A stretch of 64,000 nucleotides of DNA. Source: Hypoxylon rubiginosum. Its lineage: Eukaryota > Ascomycota > Sordariomycetes > Xylariales > Hypoxylaceae. Where the stretch lies: contig CADCXA010000016.1 of assembly GCA_902806565.1 (NCBI GenBank), positions 620,001 through 684,000 of the forward strand, written 5' to 3'. Under the pieces are notes generated by a model. It worked only from the letters and a program-made list of their open reading frames with translations, was not told the DNA's origin and did no database searches. Position numbers and translations under genes: made by a program. Of this stretch, positions 41,799 through 53,243 are shown piece by piece; the stretch's first letter is position 1, and each line of letters begins with the position of its first letter.

Positions 41799-44162
41799 AT
41801 GTCCTTCTCCAACCCTCGAAGGACCCCGGTGACTCGCCCGGACGCTGGTACCGGCAATGGCTTGAGCCTTAAGACGAACCTCACTCTACGGAAGGGAGCA
41901 ACCTTCCATTCTCCCGTCACTCCTCCGTCTAGCCCACCGGCGCCCTCTACCTTTAAGATACCTTCGCTACCACATCGTTCTCAAACTACCCTTGATGATG
42001 TTGTCGGCGCTCACGTTCGTCGTGCTGCCCTGAACATCGACAGATTCGAGGTAACTATTTCGGCTATCAAGGCAGAGCCTTTGACGCCTACCAGTCCCTT
42101 CTCGGACGACAGCCTCCCTATCCCTAGAGGCTTCCTAGACCACACCATTGTCGGAGGCGTGATGTCCGAAGAGCCAGCCTCCGTAGAGCCGGAGAGGCGC
42201 GTGTTGCGCCCTCGCAACCGTCGCTCCTCTCGCCATCATGAATCGGATAGCGGGCTGGGCACGTCTGTCGCATCTACGAAACAGAAGCGGAAGGAGACCA
42301 AGGCTTCTAGGAGCGGTGCTGCAGCCATTACGCGATCTGTCACTGCTTCTATGTCTCAGAACATTCAACGTCTTAGTGGACGTGCTAAGAACAGGATCAC
42401 CGAGCATATCCTGAAACCACTGTTGGATGATCGTTCACTTAAGGACTTCCGTCCCATTGTCCTTGACTGTCCCAGAAGGATCCAGGAGGACCAAATCGTT
42501 TGTCTCAGGGACCTCGAGAAGACCCTGATCTTTATGGCACCGGTGAGTCAACTAATGAAAGACCCTGGCGTTTGTGGAGTTACTTATCGTGGACTGTGGT
42601 TGAAGGAGAGAGCAAAAACGGCCGAATTGTATCGCGACTTCTGCCTGACTTCGATCCAATGTATCCAAGCGACCGTCGAATATCTTAGCGATCGAGAACA
42701 AACTCGCCCCCACGACCGACCCTATAACAACGGCTACTTCATAGATCTCGTGGAGCAAATTCGCCAACACGCGCAACAGATGCAAGAGGCCCGCACCAGG
42801 CAAGACGCTGGTGAAGAGTTAGATGAAATGGATGTTGACCCGTATGTTCTACGAAGCTGCCCTTCTAATAATGTACCAGCTAACTTGGCATGTAGCACTG
42901 ACGAGATCAAACTCATGGGTGGCCTTACTACTAATGGACGACCGGCCGAACTCGTCCGTGTAAAGAAGAACGGCAAGGCGATCTCTATCGCTACTGGCAA
43001 ACCAGTCGAAGGATTCGAGGAGGAAACCAAGGGCCCAATCCGATTCAAGCGCTCGATGAGTGAACAGGCCGAGGACGAAGAAGAAATCATGCGATCCATG
43101 GCTCGCCGAAAGAAGAATGCGTCCCCCGAGGAGCTCGCTCCTAAGAAATGCAACCACCCGGGCTGCAATAAGGAGTTTAAGCGGCCATGTGATCTGACCA
43201 AGCACGAGAAGACTCATTCTCGCCCTTGGAAGTGTCCCATTCCTATGTGCAAATACCATGATTATGGCTGGCCAACTGAGAAAGAGATGGACCGACACGT
43301 CAACGATAAGCACTCGGACGCCCCACCGATGTACGAGTGTCACTTCAAGCCCTGCCCGTATAAGTCGAAGCGGGAGTCCAACTGCAAGCAGCACATGGAG
43401 AAGGCGCACGGTTGGACATACGTTCGAACCAAGACCAATGGTCAGAAGAAATCAAGCAAAGCTGGCAGCTCTACGCAACCTACGCCGATGATCAAAGGCT
43501 TGCCAACGCCTACCAGTGAGCAGAACGACACGGTTATGACGCCTCCTGACGAGTCTCTCTTCGATCGTTACAACGATCTTGATTTCCCTACATATCCCTC
43601 GGATCAGGAATTCAACGCTAGCTTGTTCGACCAGCAGCCGTTTGACAGGGATATCCAGCTCGATTTCTCCCCAATTGACAACAGTACCCCATCTACCGAT
43701 TCTGGTCAGTTCAACACATATGAGGACCTCAGCCCTGAGTTCACTGGGCAGTTTGATGACATTTATGGTGCGCATGTGCAAATACCAACACCATCACACT
43801 CCATCTACAACAAGGATGTCTCTACCTTTGCGAACTTTGCAGCGGAGATGTGTCGAGACGTTCCCATGCAACATATGTCGACTGCCGGGCAAGGAAACCA
43901 TGTCATGTTGACGCCACCAACCATGGTGGATGAGGGCTTTGAAGATTTCCAACCTGCCTGTACCAACCAATTTGGTCAGGACTTTCCACTCTTCCCATCG
44001 GATACGATGGACAAGACGGCAGAATTTGGTAACAGCCTCTTCGCCACCATTCCACCCAGTCTTGCTGCTGGCTATAGTCAGCCGTCGTCACAAGATTTCA
44101 ACATGGATTACAACGCATCTATGGATTGGACGGCGTCGGAATTCCAGGGGTTTCCTAATTAG
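41799..44162 (+). CDS. C2H2 zinc-finger transcription factor, 787 aa
   Basis: One long uninterrupted exon. The frame is open to 41691 upstream, but the first ATG in frame is at 41799, in a CATC-ATG context. Three C2H2-type fingers are clustered: residues 451-473 (CNHPGC...HEKTH), 479-505 (CPIPMC...HVNDKH, long spacer) and 514-537 (CHFKPC...HMEKAH). The N-terminus is Pro/Ser-rich, residues ~200-330 form a conserved helical region, and the C-terminus is acidic and Gln/Asn/Ser-rich with repeated MLTPP/VMTPP motifs, a likely activation domain. The finger block resembles a conserved group of filamentous-fungal regulators, possibly the ZfpA type, but I am not certain of that identity. Long pyrimidine-rich leader suggests translational control. 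Confidence 0.92.
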   Translation: MSFSNPRRTPVTRPDAGTGNGLSLKTNLTLRKGATFHSPVTPPSSPPAPSTFKIPSLPHRSQTTLDDVVGAHVRRAALNIDRFEVTISAIKAEPLTPTSPFSDDSLPIPRGFLDHTIVGGVMSEEPASVEPERRVLRPRNRRSSRHHESDSGLGTSVASTKQKRKETKASRSGAAAITRSVTASMSQNIQRLSGRAKNRITEHILKPLLDDRSLKDFRPIVLDCPRRIQEDQIVCLRDLEKTLIFMAPVSQLMKDPGVCGVTYRGLWLKERAKTAELYRDFCLTSIQCIQATVEYLSDREQTRPHDRPYNNGYFIDLVEQIRQHAQQMQEARTRQDAGEELDEMDVDPYVLRSCPSNNVPANLACSTDEIKLMGGLTTNGRPAELVRVKKNGKAISIATGKPVEGFEEETKGPIRFKRSMSEQAEDEEEIMRSMARRKKNASPEELAPKKCNHPGCNKEFKRPCDLTKHEKTHSRPWKCPIPMCKYHDYGWPTEKEMDRHVNDKHSDAPPMYECHFKPCPYKSKRESNCKQHMEKAHGWTYVRTKTNGQKKSSKAGSSTQPTPMIKGLPTPTSEQNDTVMTPPDESLFDRYNDLDFPTYPSDQEFNASLFDQQPFDRDIQLDFSPIDNSTPSTDSGQFNTYEDLSPEFTGQFDDIYGAHVQIPTPSHSIYNKDVSTFANFAAEMCRDVPMQHMSTAGQGNHVMLTPPTMVDEGFEDFQPACTNQFGQDFPLFPSDTMDKTAEFGNSLFATIPPSLAAGYSQPSSQDFNMDYNASMDWTASEFQGFPN

Positions 44163-45789
44163 TCATGGGCGGCTAGAGGAACCGCTGGTGCGAGAGTTTC
44201 CGCGGGAAGAAGATAGATCACATGAGTAGTGTGCTGTATGCCTTTCTGATATGCATGGCTTCATGTCAGGTTTGACGATGTTACGATACGATGATGACAG
44301 GTTGTTGAAACGGAGCAGGAACCGGGGAGAATTGATCCCAGACTGTTTTCGATTGGAGGATAGGGTATGGGAACGCCCCGGGCTTGGTAGGCGATGTCCT
44401 GCTTGGCTGTGTACAGGATTCCATGTGATTTTGCTTCATCTTCTTAGCTTCACTGGGGGTATCGAGGAGGATGCTTCATTCTGTTCGGCGAGGAATTAAC
44501 TCAGGAAACAAAGCCATGAAAATTGTGGCAATTTTATGACAGGAACAAGCAGCAAAGTATCTCAGCATTAATAAGAAGAATATCTCATGAGCTTATGTGT
44601 CTCGAAAGATTCTTAAATCTGTTGTCTTGACCAATCTTGCTTCAGGGGTAAAGACACAGTTAGCGGACAACGCCTATGAATTCTGGCTTATCAGCAACGC
44701 TAGGTGATGCTTCGTGCCCATATTTTATGTCTGTGGAGTCTTTCGTACGCCTACTGTCTGGCGGCTGCCAGGTGCCCCGCTTATCTTCATTCAACCCATG
44801 CCGACTTTTTATATGGGCAAAGCTTTTTTTTTTCCTGCTCTGCCTTTAACATCTCAACATCTTCCCTCACATCTTCAACGCCGCCCCCAACGTGAGGCCT
44901 CTTTGCCTAGCCGTGAATCCTTCTCAATTCAACGGCTAGGCTTTTTTCATTCTCCAAGTAAGTTCCTACCATTCTTTTCTTTCTTTCTCCCTGTCTATTT
45001 TGTCCATTGCTATGATGACTCCGACACCGCAAGTGTCGAACCTACCTTTATATATCATAGGAAGAGCCGTATGAGACCGTCTTCGGGCGAGGGCAACGGG
45101 TTTTGTGTTTTTCTCTTGAGAGGTACACGATCCGGTGTCCTTTCCTCTCGGCCGAACCGTCTGTTATCCCCATGCTGTACCTTCTGGCCGTATGGGCGCC
45201 GCGTGTGCATCGTCATGTGCTGCCGCGGATGCTCGGTTGTCGGGAGGTGCGCGTGTTTGGGATGCGGCAGCGAGGTGGGGATGTGTTATGCTTAGATTAA
45301 TTCGGGTTTCTGATTGCATTACGATAACATGTGCTATTTCTTGGTTATATTATCATTACTATAGCTGGATATTTAGAGCTAACATGTTCTTCAGGGTTTA
45401 TCTCTTGGGTAAAACAGTGGATATGTTGTGACAGGAAGTAGAGGGAAAGGGAAAAGCAAGGCTTATCGTATTCGAGTCTCTTCCAAGGACAGACAGATTC
45501 TTGTGGGGGAAACTTGAGTTTGGTCCATACATGACATGATCTTGTCGAATAGGATTTTATACAAGTTAGGTAGTCAATGATACATCTTAGTCTAGACCAA
45601 CCCAGCGCTGAACCTCAACTCCTGCCTCTATGGTGTAACACTCCCCTTCCCTATGCGACCGAAAGACAATCATTCCATTACAATAGATAGATTTTTTTTA
45701 TAAAAACGCCCCGGACTATGCCACAGTTGGGATATATACGCCTGCTAAGACTCATGTAATGCCACCAAGGAGCCAGGCGTGCTGTTTTT
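44163..45789. other. Intergenic region with hairpin and small open frames
   Basis: Convergent 1.6 kb spacer between the C2H2 gene and per1. It includes a strong inverted repeat followed by T's (44905-44947) and a GC-rich stretch (about 45060-45295) where all three + frames stay open. No confident gene. Confidence 0.5.
44905..44947 (+). repeat. Inverted repeat followed by a T run
   Basis: GCCTAGCCGT at 44905-44914 pairs with ACGGCTAGGC at 44932-44941, leaving a 17-base loop, and six T's follow immediately. It resembles a terminator hairpin, though fungal Pol II does not use such structures. Confidence 0.6.
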
Positions 45790-47040
45790 TCAGGCCTTGA
45801 CATCCTTCGATTTGCCCGCGTTCGCCAGGTCGTCTTGGGCATCTTTGACCAGGAAGCTATACACCAGTTTAGCTCACAATTCAGTATACAATCGTAGGTG
45901 ACGGCCAGCTTACTTGTACCACAGGATGGTAGGGCCGATGGTGCCCAAGTGCCAGAGACTATGGGCATCCAGCGCTCCCCACAATGGCGGGAAGTCCAGC
46001 AGCTCCAGGCTCATCACCATCATGAGCCAGGCAACGATGACACCGGGCCAGACAGCCCAGGTCTTGTGGCTGGCGCGCCACTTCTTCCAGCTGAAGTAGC
46101 TCCAGAGCGAGTTCTGCACGAGGCCGACGACCACGTTCGCGGCCATGTTGTACGAGTAGTTCCAGCGCCACAGCTTGAGATAGGCGACGTGGGCGAGGTA
46201 GAGCGAGCAGCAGAAGACGGACCAGAGGCGGAGGACGCTCTGGCGGCGGGGGGTGGGGCGGTCGAGGCGGAAGACGCGGATGGGGGTGTAGTACATGCCG
46301 TAGAGGACGCCGGCGCCGGCGGCGAAGTAGTCGAGCTGCTCGGTGAGGCGGAAGTCGCGGACGTGGAAGACGGAGCTGAAGACCCAGGTGGCCATGCCGA
46401 AGCCGGCGAAGAGGACGTAGTAGGGGCGGAGGGGGTAGGCGGCGGGGATGGACTGGCGCAGCTTGGCGAGGCCGTTCTGGTGCGCGACCATGTTGCCGAG
46501 GCTGAAGAGGACGGAGAAGGGCTCCTGCATGCCGAGCACCCTAACGAAGGGCCACTTGCCGTGGAACTGCGTGATGGGCTGGCCCGCCGCGAGCCGCCGC
46601 TCCGTCACGATGTGCTGGCACGTGTAGTCGCATTCCTGCGGGCAGGTCCAGAAGAGGAGGCGGTGGTGGAAGGCTGCGAGGTGACGGTAACAAAAGGGTT
46701 AGTAACCAGCCAGGTAGCTAGCTATAAAGCTACTTATAATATTTCGGATTGCGCGAAACGTACGGATGTGGGTTGGATTATTGTTCGGGTCGCAATTCTC
46801 GCGGGAGCAGACCTATTATGATTCACAACGACCGAGTCAGTTTTTTTTCTTTCTTTCTCTACACAACAAAGAATGTCGCAGGTCTAGTCCCGGACGGGGA
46901 TGGGCATGGCATGGCCCCGTAGCACGAACCTCGACACATTCCCGAAACTCGGGTAACCTATCACCTAACGAAGCTTCGGCGGTCCTCCATAGCAAGCAGA
47001 CGACGAGGAGGTTCAGTAAGGATAATGGGCGTGGTAGCAT
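45790..47040 (-). CDS. per1: Per1/PGAP3 family GPI-anchor lipid remodelling protein
   Basis: Exons 46930-47040, 46764-46812, 45914-46673 and 45790-45856 encode 328 residues. A signal peptide (MLPRPLSLLNLLVVCLLWRTAEA) precedes the conserved SLGDRLPEFRECVEVC opening and the Cys-rich FHHRLLFWTCPQECDYTCQH luminal segment. About seven membrane helices follow, with the family His/Asp residues (FSSVFHVRDF, ALDAHSLWHL), as in the CREST superfamily. The protein works in the ER to remove the sn-2 acyl chain of GPI anchors. Intron 1 uses a GTTCGT donor (46929-46924); intron 2 has GTACGT and intron 3 GTAAGC. The long + strand ORF at 45898-46821 is only its GC-rich shadow. Divergent from the mannanase gene. 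Confidence 0.94.
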
Positions 47041-48074
47041 CTTGTCCGCGCGGGCAGCTCAGCTTGCATTAGGAAAGAGGAGGGAAAGCTGGTCCCCGGG
47101 TAAGCTGGAGAAGAGAAATCCTGTCGCATGCAAGCCTGGGGGGGGGGGGGGGGGTCCCGCTGGACAGCCTTTTTTTTTTATTGGGCCCCGTTCGGTGGAT
47201 GGATCGCAAATTCAATTGGAGACTTTTGTTGTTTAGGGGGCTTCGGTGGGGTTACGAGGTTTACTTACGGCGCGACCGTTCTGTAAAGGTCAGCGAGGCG
47301 TAGATCGTCATAGCGCGTTGCTTTGTGCTTGTGCGCGTGCGCGGGCAAGTCGGTGTGTAGACAAGCCCGGTTTGCGCTAAGAATAGTGCAGCAACTTTGA
47401 CGTGCTGTATTCCGTACCCGGTACCCCGGATTCTTGGCTGTCCCGAACTGTTTTCCCCTAACCCCCTACAAATCCCAGGGTAACGTCGTATAGGTTTGAA
47501 TGTAATCTCTTCCTTCCTCCTATTTCTACGACTTTTACTTAGCCTACACATACGAACATCTCAAAGCTTCTATGACTACGGTCGCAGTAGACCGAATATT
47601 ATCTAGCGTTCGTTAGCTGCGGCCTTGACATGTCGCCGAATCAAACCAGAAACAATTTTCATGCGCCGTTGCGCTACGTTATTATATCGTTGAATATTTA
47701 TTTTGAAATGAAGATGATGTAAGAGTCCGTACCTACCTAGGTGGTCGGTTATGCAAAATTCGAATGTCTACCACGAGCTGCAGCCATATCTTCAAGATCC
47801 TACCTAGGTAGACATGCAGTTATTGTCTATTAGTAGTCACGGTAAAGTAAAGGTCCATATTGAGCCTGTTGAAGCTTGTGAGCCGCAATGTTGGTTAGTG
47901 CCAATTGGGTATCTAACATTACCCGGAAGACCTCCCTCCGCGGGCGATTATAACACCGTCTAATACAAGATACAAGGCATCACGTTTATATGCCTTGAGC
48001 TCTCTGCGCTCTGTTTCCTTTCATCTCATGAGCCATGAATTTTCTTACTCTAGTTGGATTATACTCTAGCTAGA
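47041..48074. promoter_or_regulatory. Divergent promoter region, per1 and GH5 gene
   Basis: A 1.03 kb region between head-to-head genes. It contains a 17-G run (47138-47154), a T run soon after, an imperfect TACCTAGGT motif (47734) and a perfect TACCTAGGTA (47801-47810). No gene seen. Confidence 0.45.
47138..47154 (+). repeat. Poly-G tract, 17 bases
   Basis: Seventeen consecutive G's about 100 bases upstream of the per1 start, in the divergent promoter. Confidence 0.85.
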
Positions 48075-49622
48075 ATGAAGCTGACTTTATTTCTCCTGTG
48101 TGCCGCGGGCGCTCTCGCCTCTCCTCTCCGCCGGGGCGCTACAAAGCTGTCACCGGTCATACGTAACGGGACTAGCCTTCTAGTCGACGGAAATGTTTGG
48201 AAAATGGTTGGGCCGAACGTTTACTGGCTTGGTCTTGACGAGAATGTGACGCCCCCAGCAGGAGAGCCATACTATGCTCCCACCAAAGCCAGCTATCCTA
48301 CCAAGGAGCGTATCACTGAAGTTATGGCAACGGTTCAGGCACTGGGGGGCACCATGATTCGCGGGCATACTCTTGGTGTTAGCACTGGGAATCCTCTCAG
48401 TGTCTGGCCGGAGGCTAGGGTTGTCAATGAACAGGCTTTCGATTCCATCGATTGGGCTGTTTATCAAGCAGGTCTTTACGGTATTAGGCTATTGGTGCCG
48501 TTGGTAGACAACTATGTTAGCTCATACATAACGGGAAAGCCTAAAAACCCATGTGCTTATACATCAGTAGGACTACTACCACGGAGGGAAATACAACTTC
48601 CTTCGTTGGGGAGGCTTTGATCTCAACAAGAACAGAGACGAAAACAACCCCCTAGTCCAGCAATTCTACACGAATGCTACCATCGTCAGCTTGTTTAAGG
48701 ATTATATCAAGACGGTAATAACCCACAGGAATCAATATACAAACCTTACCTTCGCCGAAGACCCTACAATCTTCGCATACGAGACAGGCAACGAGCTTCT
48801 CGGCCCTATATGGGGCGATATGAACTCGCCAGCGGCTTGGGTCCAAGAGATTGCACAGTATGTTAAGAGCCTGGCCCCCCAGAAGCTAGTAGGTATGTAC
48901 GAAATAGTCTCAACACTTATACGAGTACACTACGTTCCCCAAGTCCCAATGATACTTTCTTTGCTCGTCTTTCCTCCCTTTCCCCTCTTTCCCCCTTATT
49001 TCCGCACATTCGCCCCCACCTTTTATATATACAAACATCATGGCTGGACATTTGTGTCCTTGTATTCATTGTACATTATCTAACATGATACTCAGTTGAT
49101 GGAACATATGGCATCAACAAGACTCACCTGAGCATTGACGAGGTCGACGTCTTCTCCGATCACATGTATCCCGTGAACATAACTAAGCTCCAGGAGGACA
49201 TTGGACTCGTCGAAGCCGCCGGAAGGCCGTTCTTTGCTGGAGAGTACGACTGGGTAGGCGGGGATACGGCCAACCTGCAATCGATGTTCAAGATCATCGA
49301 GGAGAGTCCAACGGTTGCCGGTGACACCTTCTGGAGTCAGTTCGGTCACAATGCCCCCGATTGCAGCGTAAGTCATGCCAGACTCGGTAACTCATACACT
49401 TGCTGCTAGTCACCTTCTAATGCCGTAGAGCAGAATTACGTGTACCACAGCGACGGGCTCACCTTGCAATACGGCAACCCGGGAAACACGGCAAATCAAA
49501 ATAATCGCATCCAGCTCATCAGGAAGCACTTTTTGGCTATGAGCCAGGGCAAAGAGATTGCGCCGGATGAGCCTCTGCCTGCTGTACCGTGTCCAGCTCC
49601 TACGTCGCCACCGCGTCGTTAG
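48075..49622 (+). CDS. Secreted GH5 endo-beta-mannanase-like glycoside hydrolase
   Basis: Exons 48075-48515, 48571-48892, 49096-49367 and 49431-49622 encode 408 residues. Signal peptide MKLTLFLLCAAGALASP. The barrel shows the substrate-site GPNVYWLGLDENV, the YYHGGKYNFLRWGGFD segment (assembled across intron 1), the acid/base glutamate E222 (ETGNELLG) and the nucleophile E304 (FFAGEYDW). This arrangement is that of fungal GH5 mannanases, which cut mannan or glucomannan outside the cell. The length suits a single catalytic domain without a carbohydrate-binding module. Intron 1 has a GTTAGC donor and TAG acceptor, and intron 2 is long for this window (203 bases). The last intron uses a GAG acceptor to stay in frame, so the residues around 49431 are less sure. 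Confidence 0.88.
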
Positions 49623-50192
49623 CGGGTCATGGAATTATGGTTCTCTCACCGCTAATGAAGCGACAGAAGGGCTAGCCCTGAAAAAGGGCAAGGGTGCTGT
49701 GATGATTAGTCTCTCAAGCTGTGAATAGCTTAGAAGTTCGATGCGGCTGAAAACCGAGACTAATAAAATTTGCACATAGAAATGAAAAGGCCCTCTGAGA
49801 ACTGCTCAGAGGTCTGCTCATCCCCTATGTTTATCTTGTCTTTACAGTGAAACTACCTCCTTATGGCTTAGTCCCCGGTGTTAAGGGGAACGCGACGAAA
49901 CGCGAGCTGAAGGGGTTTTAGCCAGCTATCCTTGAAAATATCATAAGACGCGTACGCGAAGGTCCATATGGGACGTGGAAATTGCGGGTTTGAACTGTCG
50001 GTCCGCGGCACAGTTCACGATGACTCAAAGCTTTACCTGCTAGCTAGTTCGATTCGATTCGGATCGGGGTATATGTCTAGACCCTTTTGCTGCTACTGTC
50101 GATTTGTTTTCGATCCCACTCCCGGTCCAGAATTCTTCAACAGGAATATATAATTATAGCCCGTAGACAACTCACCAATATATATCACCATC
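49623..50192. other. Intergenic region
   Basis: A 570-base gap between the GH5 gene and the SDR gene, both on the + strand. No exon or repeat recognised. Confidence 0.45.
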
Positions 50193-51289
50193 ATGCCGCC
50201 GCCGCAACCTTCCTACACCAAGGTAACCCACAACGCGACCTATCCCGCCATCGACCCCACCTCGCCCGCGCTGTCGACCGCCGGCAAAGTCGTAGTCATC
50301 ACAGGCGCATCCGGCGGCATCGGCCGCGCCGCCGCCAAGTCGTTCGCCGCGTCGGGGCCCAAGGCCCTAGTTCTCCTAGGCCGGCGCCCCGACGCCCTAG
50401 CCGAGACCGCGGATCAGGTCCGCGCTTCTCATGGAGATGTCCTGACGCAGACACACGCCGTCGACCTGTGCGATAGCCCCGGCGTGCGCGCCGTCATGGA
50501 CGCCGTAGCCCGCGAGCACGGCGGCGTCGACGTGCTAGTGCACTGCGCGGGCGTGCTGGCGCCCGTCGAGCCGCTCCTCACGGCTGACCCGGCGACGTTC
50601 ATGGACGGGTACAAGACGACGGTCGTGGGCACGCTATCTGTAGCACAGGCCGTAGTCCTCGCCAACGCTAATACCAACGCCGACGACGCCAAGGACGTGA
50701 CGTTCGTAAACCTAACGACGGCCGGAATCCTGTTCCCGGCGTTCCCAGGCATGGGCGCATACGCGAGCAGCAAAATGGCCGCCGTCAAGCTGCTGCAGGC
50801 GTTCGCCGCCGAGAACGCAAATGTGCGGTTGCACAACGTACACCCGGGGTTCCTGCCGACCGCCATGTCGGCGCAGCTCGCGCGGACGACGAAGCTGCCG
50901 TTCGAGTATGACGATAGTGAGTGTTCGGCTCCTACCTCCTGCGGTTATCCCCGATCCCTAGATGAGTAGCTAACCCGTCTAACCCCAATCTCTAAGTTTC
51001 TCTACCGGCAGATTTCCTGGTCTGGGTCGTTTCGCCCGAGGCCGATTTCCTCCGGAACAAGCTCGTGTTCGCCGCGTGGGACGTGGAGGAGCTGAAGGCG
51101 CGTAGGACGGAAATCGTAGGGAGCAGCGAGCGGCCCGGGAGCGGCGAGCTGTGGTTTGGATTCCAAGGGTTTCCGCGGTACGTAGGCGGGAACCCTCTGC
51201 CCGGGACTCTGCCGCCGTCAGTGGGAAATGGGGTCGACAGCTCTCATCAGTCCGAGGAGCGGCCCCCTTCCAAGCGAACCCATTATTGA
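50193..51289 (+). CDS. Short-chain dehydrogenase/reductase
   Basis: Exons 50193-50916 and 51012-51289 encode 333 residues. Classical SDR fold: the nucleotide-binding TGASGGIG (37-44), a diverged HCAG in place of NNAG, a catalytic YASSK (Y190, K194) and the PG motif (NVHPGFLPT). Ala/Gly-rich, with extremely GC-rich third positions. The C-terminal ~95 residues beyond the usual SDR length include the WFGFQGFPRY segment. The NAD(P)-dependent oxidoreductase substrate is unknown. No neighbouring biosynthetic genes help assign a pathway. Intron 50917-51011 has a GTGAGT donor and CAG acceptor. Confidence 0.88.
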
Positions 51290-51623
51290 GGGTTACTGCT
51301 CGACAGGGCGTGAGGGATGATCTGGCGTAATTCAACCTACTTCTAAACATCACGGAATAGGCAACACAATTTGGTTACGAATCCTTTTTCATTAGAAAGG
51401 AAGATCTCATTTATTCATGGCAATCCAACGCGAGATATCAGTCGCACCAGAATTCAGGTATTTTCATCAGCCATGTTCATAACACGTAGGAGCTCATTTC
51501 CCTAGCCTACCACACCTAATTTTGGTCCTCTTTACGCCTCATGTACTGTCTAGAGCAATGTGCTTGGCTCGATATATCCACCCCTTACCGCTAATACCAT
51601 TCCTTCAGCTGGTTGGGAGGGAA
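51290..51623. other. Convergent 3' region
   Basis: A 334-base spacer between the stops of the SDR and agm1 genes. Nothing recognised. Confidence 0.45.
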
Positions 51624-53243
51624 CTAGCCTCCGTAAGCCTTCACGATAGCGGCCACCTTGTTCGCCAGCTCGTCCGCCTCGGACCTCGTTGCCGCCTCTG
51701 CATATACCCTGCAAGCATTTTCTGTGCCACTGGCTCTAGCGAAGGAACGGGCGTTGGTGTACTTCTTCACAACTTTGTCAATTTCATCTTGGCAGTGTTC
51801 CGGGTGGCTGAGCTTTCGCTCAGCGTCGGTAGTCCGGAATAGGTCCTTGTTACCCACTTCCACACGAACTAGACGGTTGGGAAGATCTTGGTAGGTCATA
51901 GCCCAATCCCTCAGGGACCACGCCTTGTGCGCTAGGATGACCTCAACCATGAGCATATCCGATATCGCATCTCCAACCGTCTGGTTGACGAGGTCACCCA
52001 AGGCGCTAAGGGTCTCGAGAGCATCCTTCTGCGCCGGCGATTGAGGGTCCTTAGTCTTAAACGCCTGCAGGGCGTCTTGGGAAAAGAGAACGGTACCGTG
52101 GCCATTGGCCTCGAAGTATACTCCGATATCGTACGAGCAAGCGGCGTGGTGAAGGTGCTTGACACCCGTGGGCGTGCACACGACGGGGATCTGCAAGTGC
52201 TGCTCGACATACTTGGTGCTGGATCCGTTGGCATAGGCGGTCTGGACTAGACCAATACGGAGTTGACCTTCCAACCCAGCCATACGGATGAGGTCTGCGA
52301 TGAAAGATGCGGCTAGCGTCGCAATACGATCGCCGTCAAGCATGAAGAAGCCAAATTCCGGATCGATCCAATAATACATGAGACGGTCAGCGTCGCCGTC
52401 CAGAGAACACCATCTGTCGCCAGGGGTAGGCTTCAGATTTGGGGGTGCCCGCTGTCTGGTCTTGACGAAGTCCGCACCGCAATCTAGATTCAAGACTTCA
52501 GGGCGCAAGACGTCGTCATTCACAACCTTGACGTCCAAGCCAGTTTTGGAAGGGTCATGGTGCTTGAGAAGCTCACTAAGCTTAGGGCCACCGACGCCGT
52601 TGGCGCAATCCACGGACAACTTCCCAGAGACTTTACGTCCGCGGAGGGCGCGATAGAGTGCCTCAACGAGCTTCTTGTAGTACCCGGTCTCGCTGACCTC
52701 TCCGTAGGCGCCAGGAGTTCCAGCGGTATTGATACAACGTGTCAGATAATGAAGTTGGGGAGTCGTGAGGATCTTGTAGTCGACGTATGTGGTATTCGTA
52801 GCGGCCAAGGAGTCGGCGAGGGCGGTGACAAGCGTCTTGCCAGAGGGACGAGTATCTCGACCGGCGATGACCTTTCCGGGGGAGGTCAAGTCGATCTTGA
52901 GGGAATCGGCTAGCTTGTAGAAGTGGTCGACAAGCTCTTCGTGGCTCGGGGCATTGACGAGGTTCGTGGCGTGCACTTCCCACTCTTGCTCAAGCATGTC
53001 TCCCATGGGATCAACGATCTTAACACCATTATCCACAGCAGGGTTGTGACTAGCGGTGATCATCACGCCGATCGTCTGGCCGTTTAGCTTGCGGCTTCGA
53101 AGAGCGGACAGTAGTCCGACTCTAAAGGTAACGCCATCTAGGAGGTCGGCATTCATACGGAAACCAGCGGTGCCATACTTGTACAGCCTTCCGGGGACTA
53201 TGTCGTGCTTCTTGGAAGCGGAAATGATAGCGTCTCGATCCAT
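51624..53243 (-). CDS. agm1: Phosphoacetylglucosamine mutase
   Basis: Single exon, 539 residues, the normal length for AGM1/PCM1. It interconverts GlcNAc-6-P and GlcNAc-1-P on the way to UDP-GlcNAc, the precursor of chitin, N-glycans and GPI anchors. Active-site loop TASHNP (63-68) with phosphoserine S65, metal loop DGDADR (282-287), sugar-binding EANGHG and phosphate-binding FARASGTENACRVY near the C-terminus are all present. The start ATG at 53243 lies just before the conserved HDIVPGRLYKYGTAGFR. Cytosolic; essential in yeast. Confidence 0.97.
   Translation of the reverse strand: MDRDAIISASKKHDIVPGRLYKYGTAGFRMNADLLDGVTFRVGLLSALRSRKLNGQTIGVMITASHNPAVDNGVKIVDPMGDMLEQEWEVHATNLVNAPSHEELVDHFYKLADSLKIDLTSPGKVIAGRDTRPSGKTLVTALADSLAATNTTYVDYKILTTPQLHYLTRCINTAGTPGAYGEVSETGYYKKLVEALYRALRGRKVSGKLSVDCANGVGGPKLSELLKHHDPSKTGLDVKVVNDDVLRPEVLNLDCGADFVKTRQRAPPNLKPTPGDRWCSLDGDADRLMYYWIDPEFGFFMLDGDRIATLAASFIADLIRMAGLEGQLRIGLVQTAYANGSSTKYVEQHLQIPVVCTPTGVKHLHHAACSYDIGVYFEANGHGTVLFSQDALQAFKTKDPQSPAQKDALETLSALGDLVNQTVGDAISDMLMVEVILAHKAWSLRDWAMTYQDLPNRLVRVEVGNKDLFRTTDAERKLSHPEHCQDEIDKVVKKYTNARSFARASGTENACRVYAEAATRSEADELANKVAAIVKAYGG

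Noticed and set aside
45898..46821. 307-codon + strand open frame
   Set aside because: Opposite strand of per1 exon 3; Ala/Glu/Val/Gly-rich shadow caused by GC-rich third positions.
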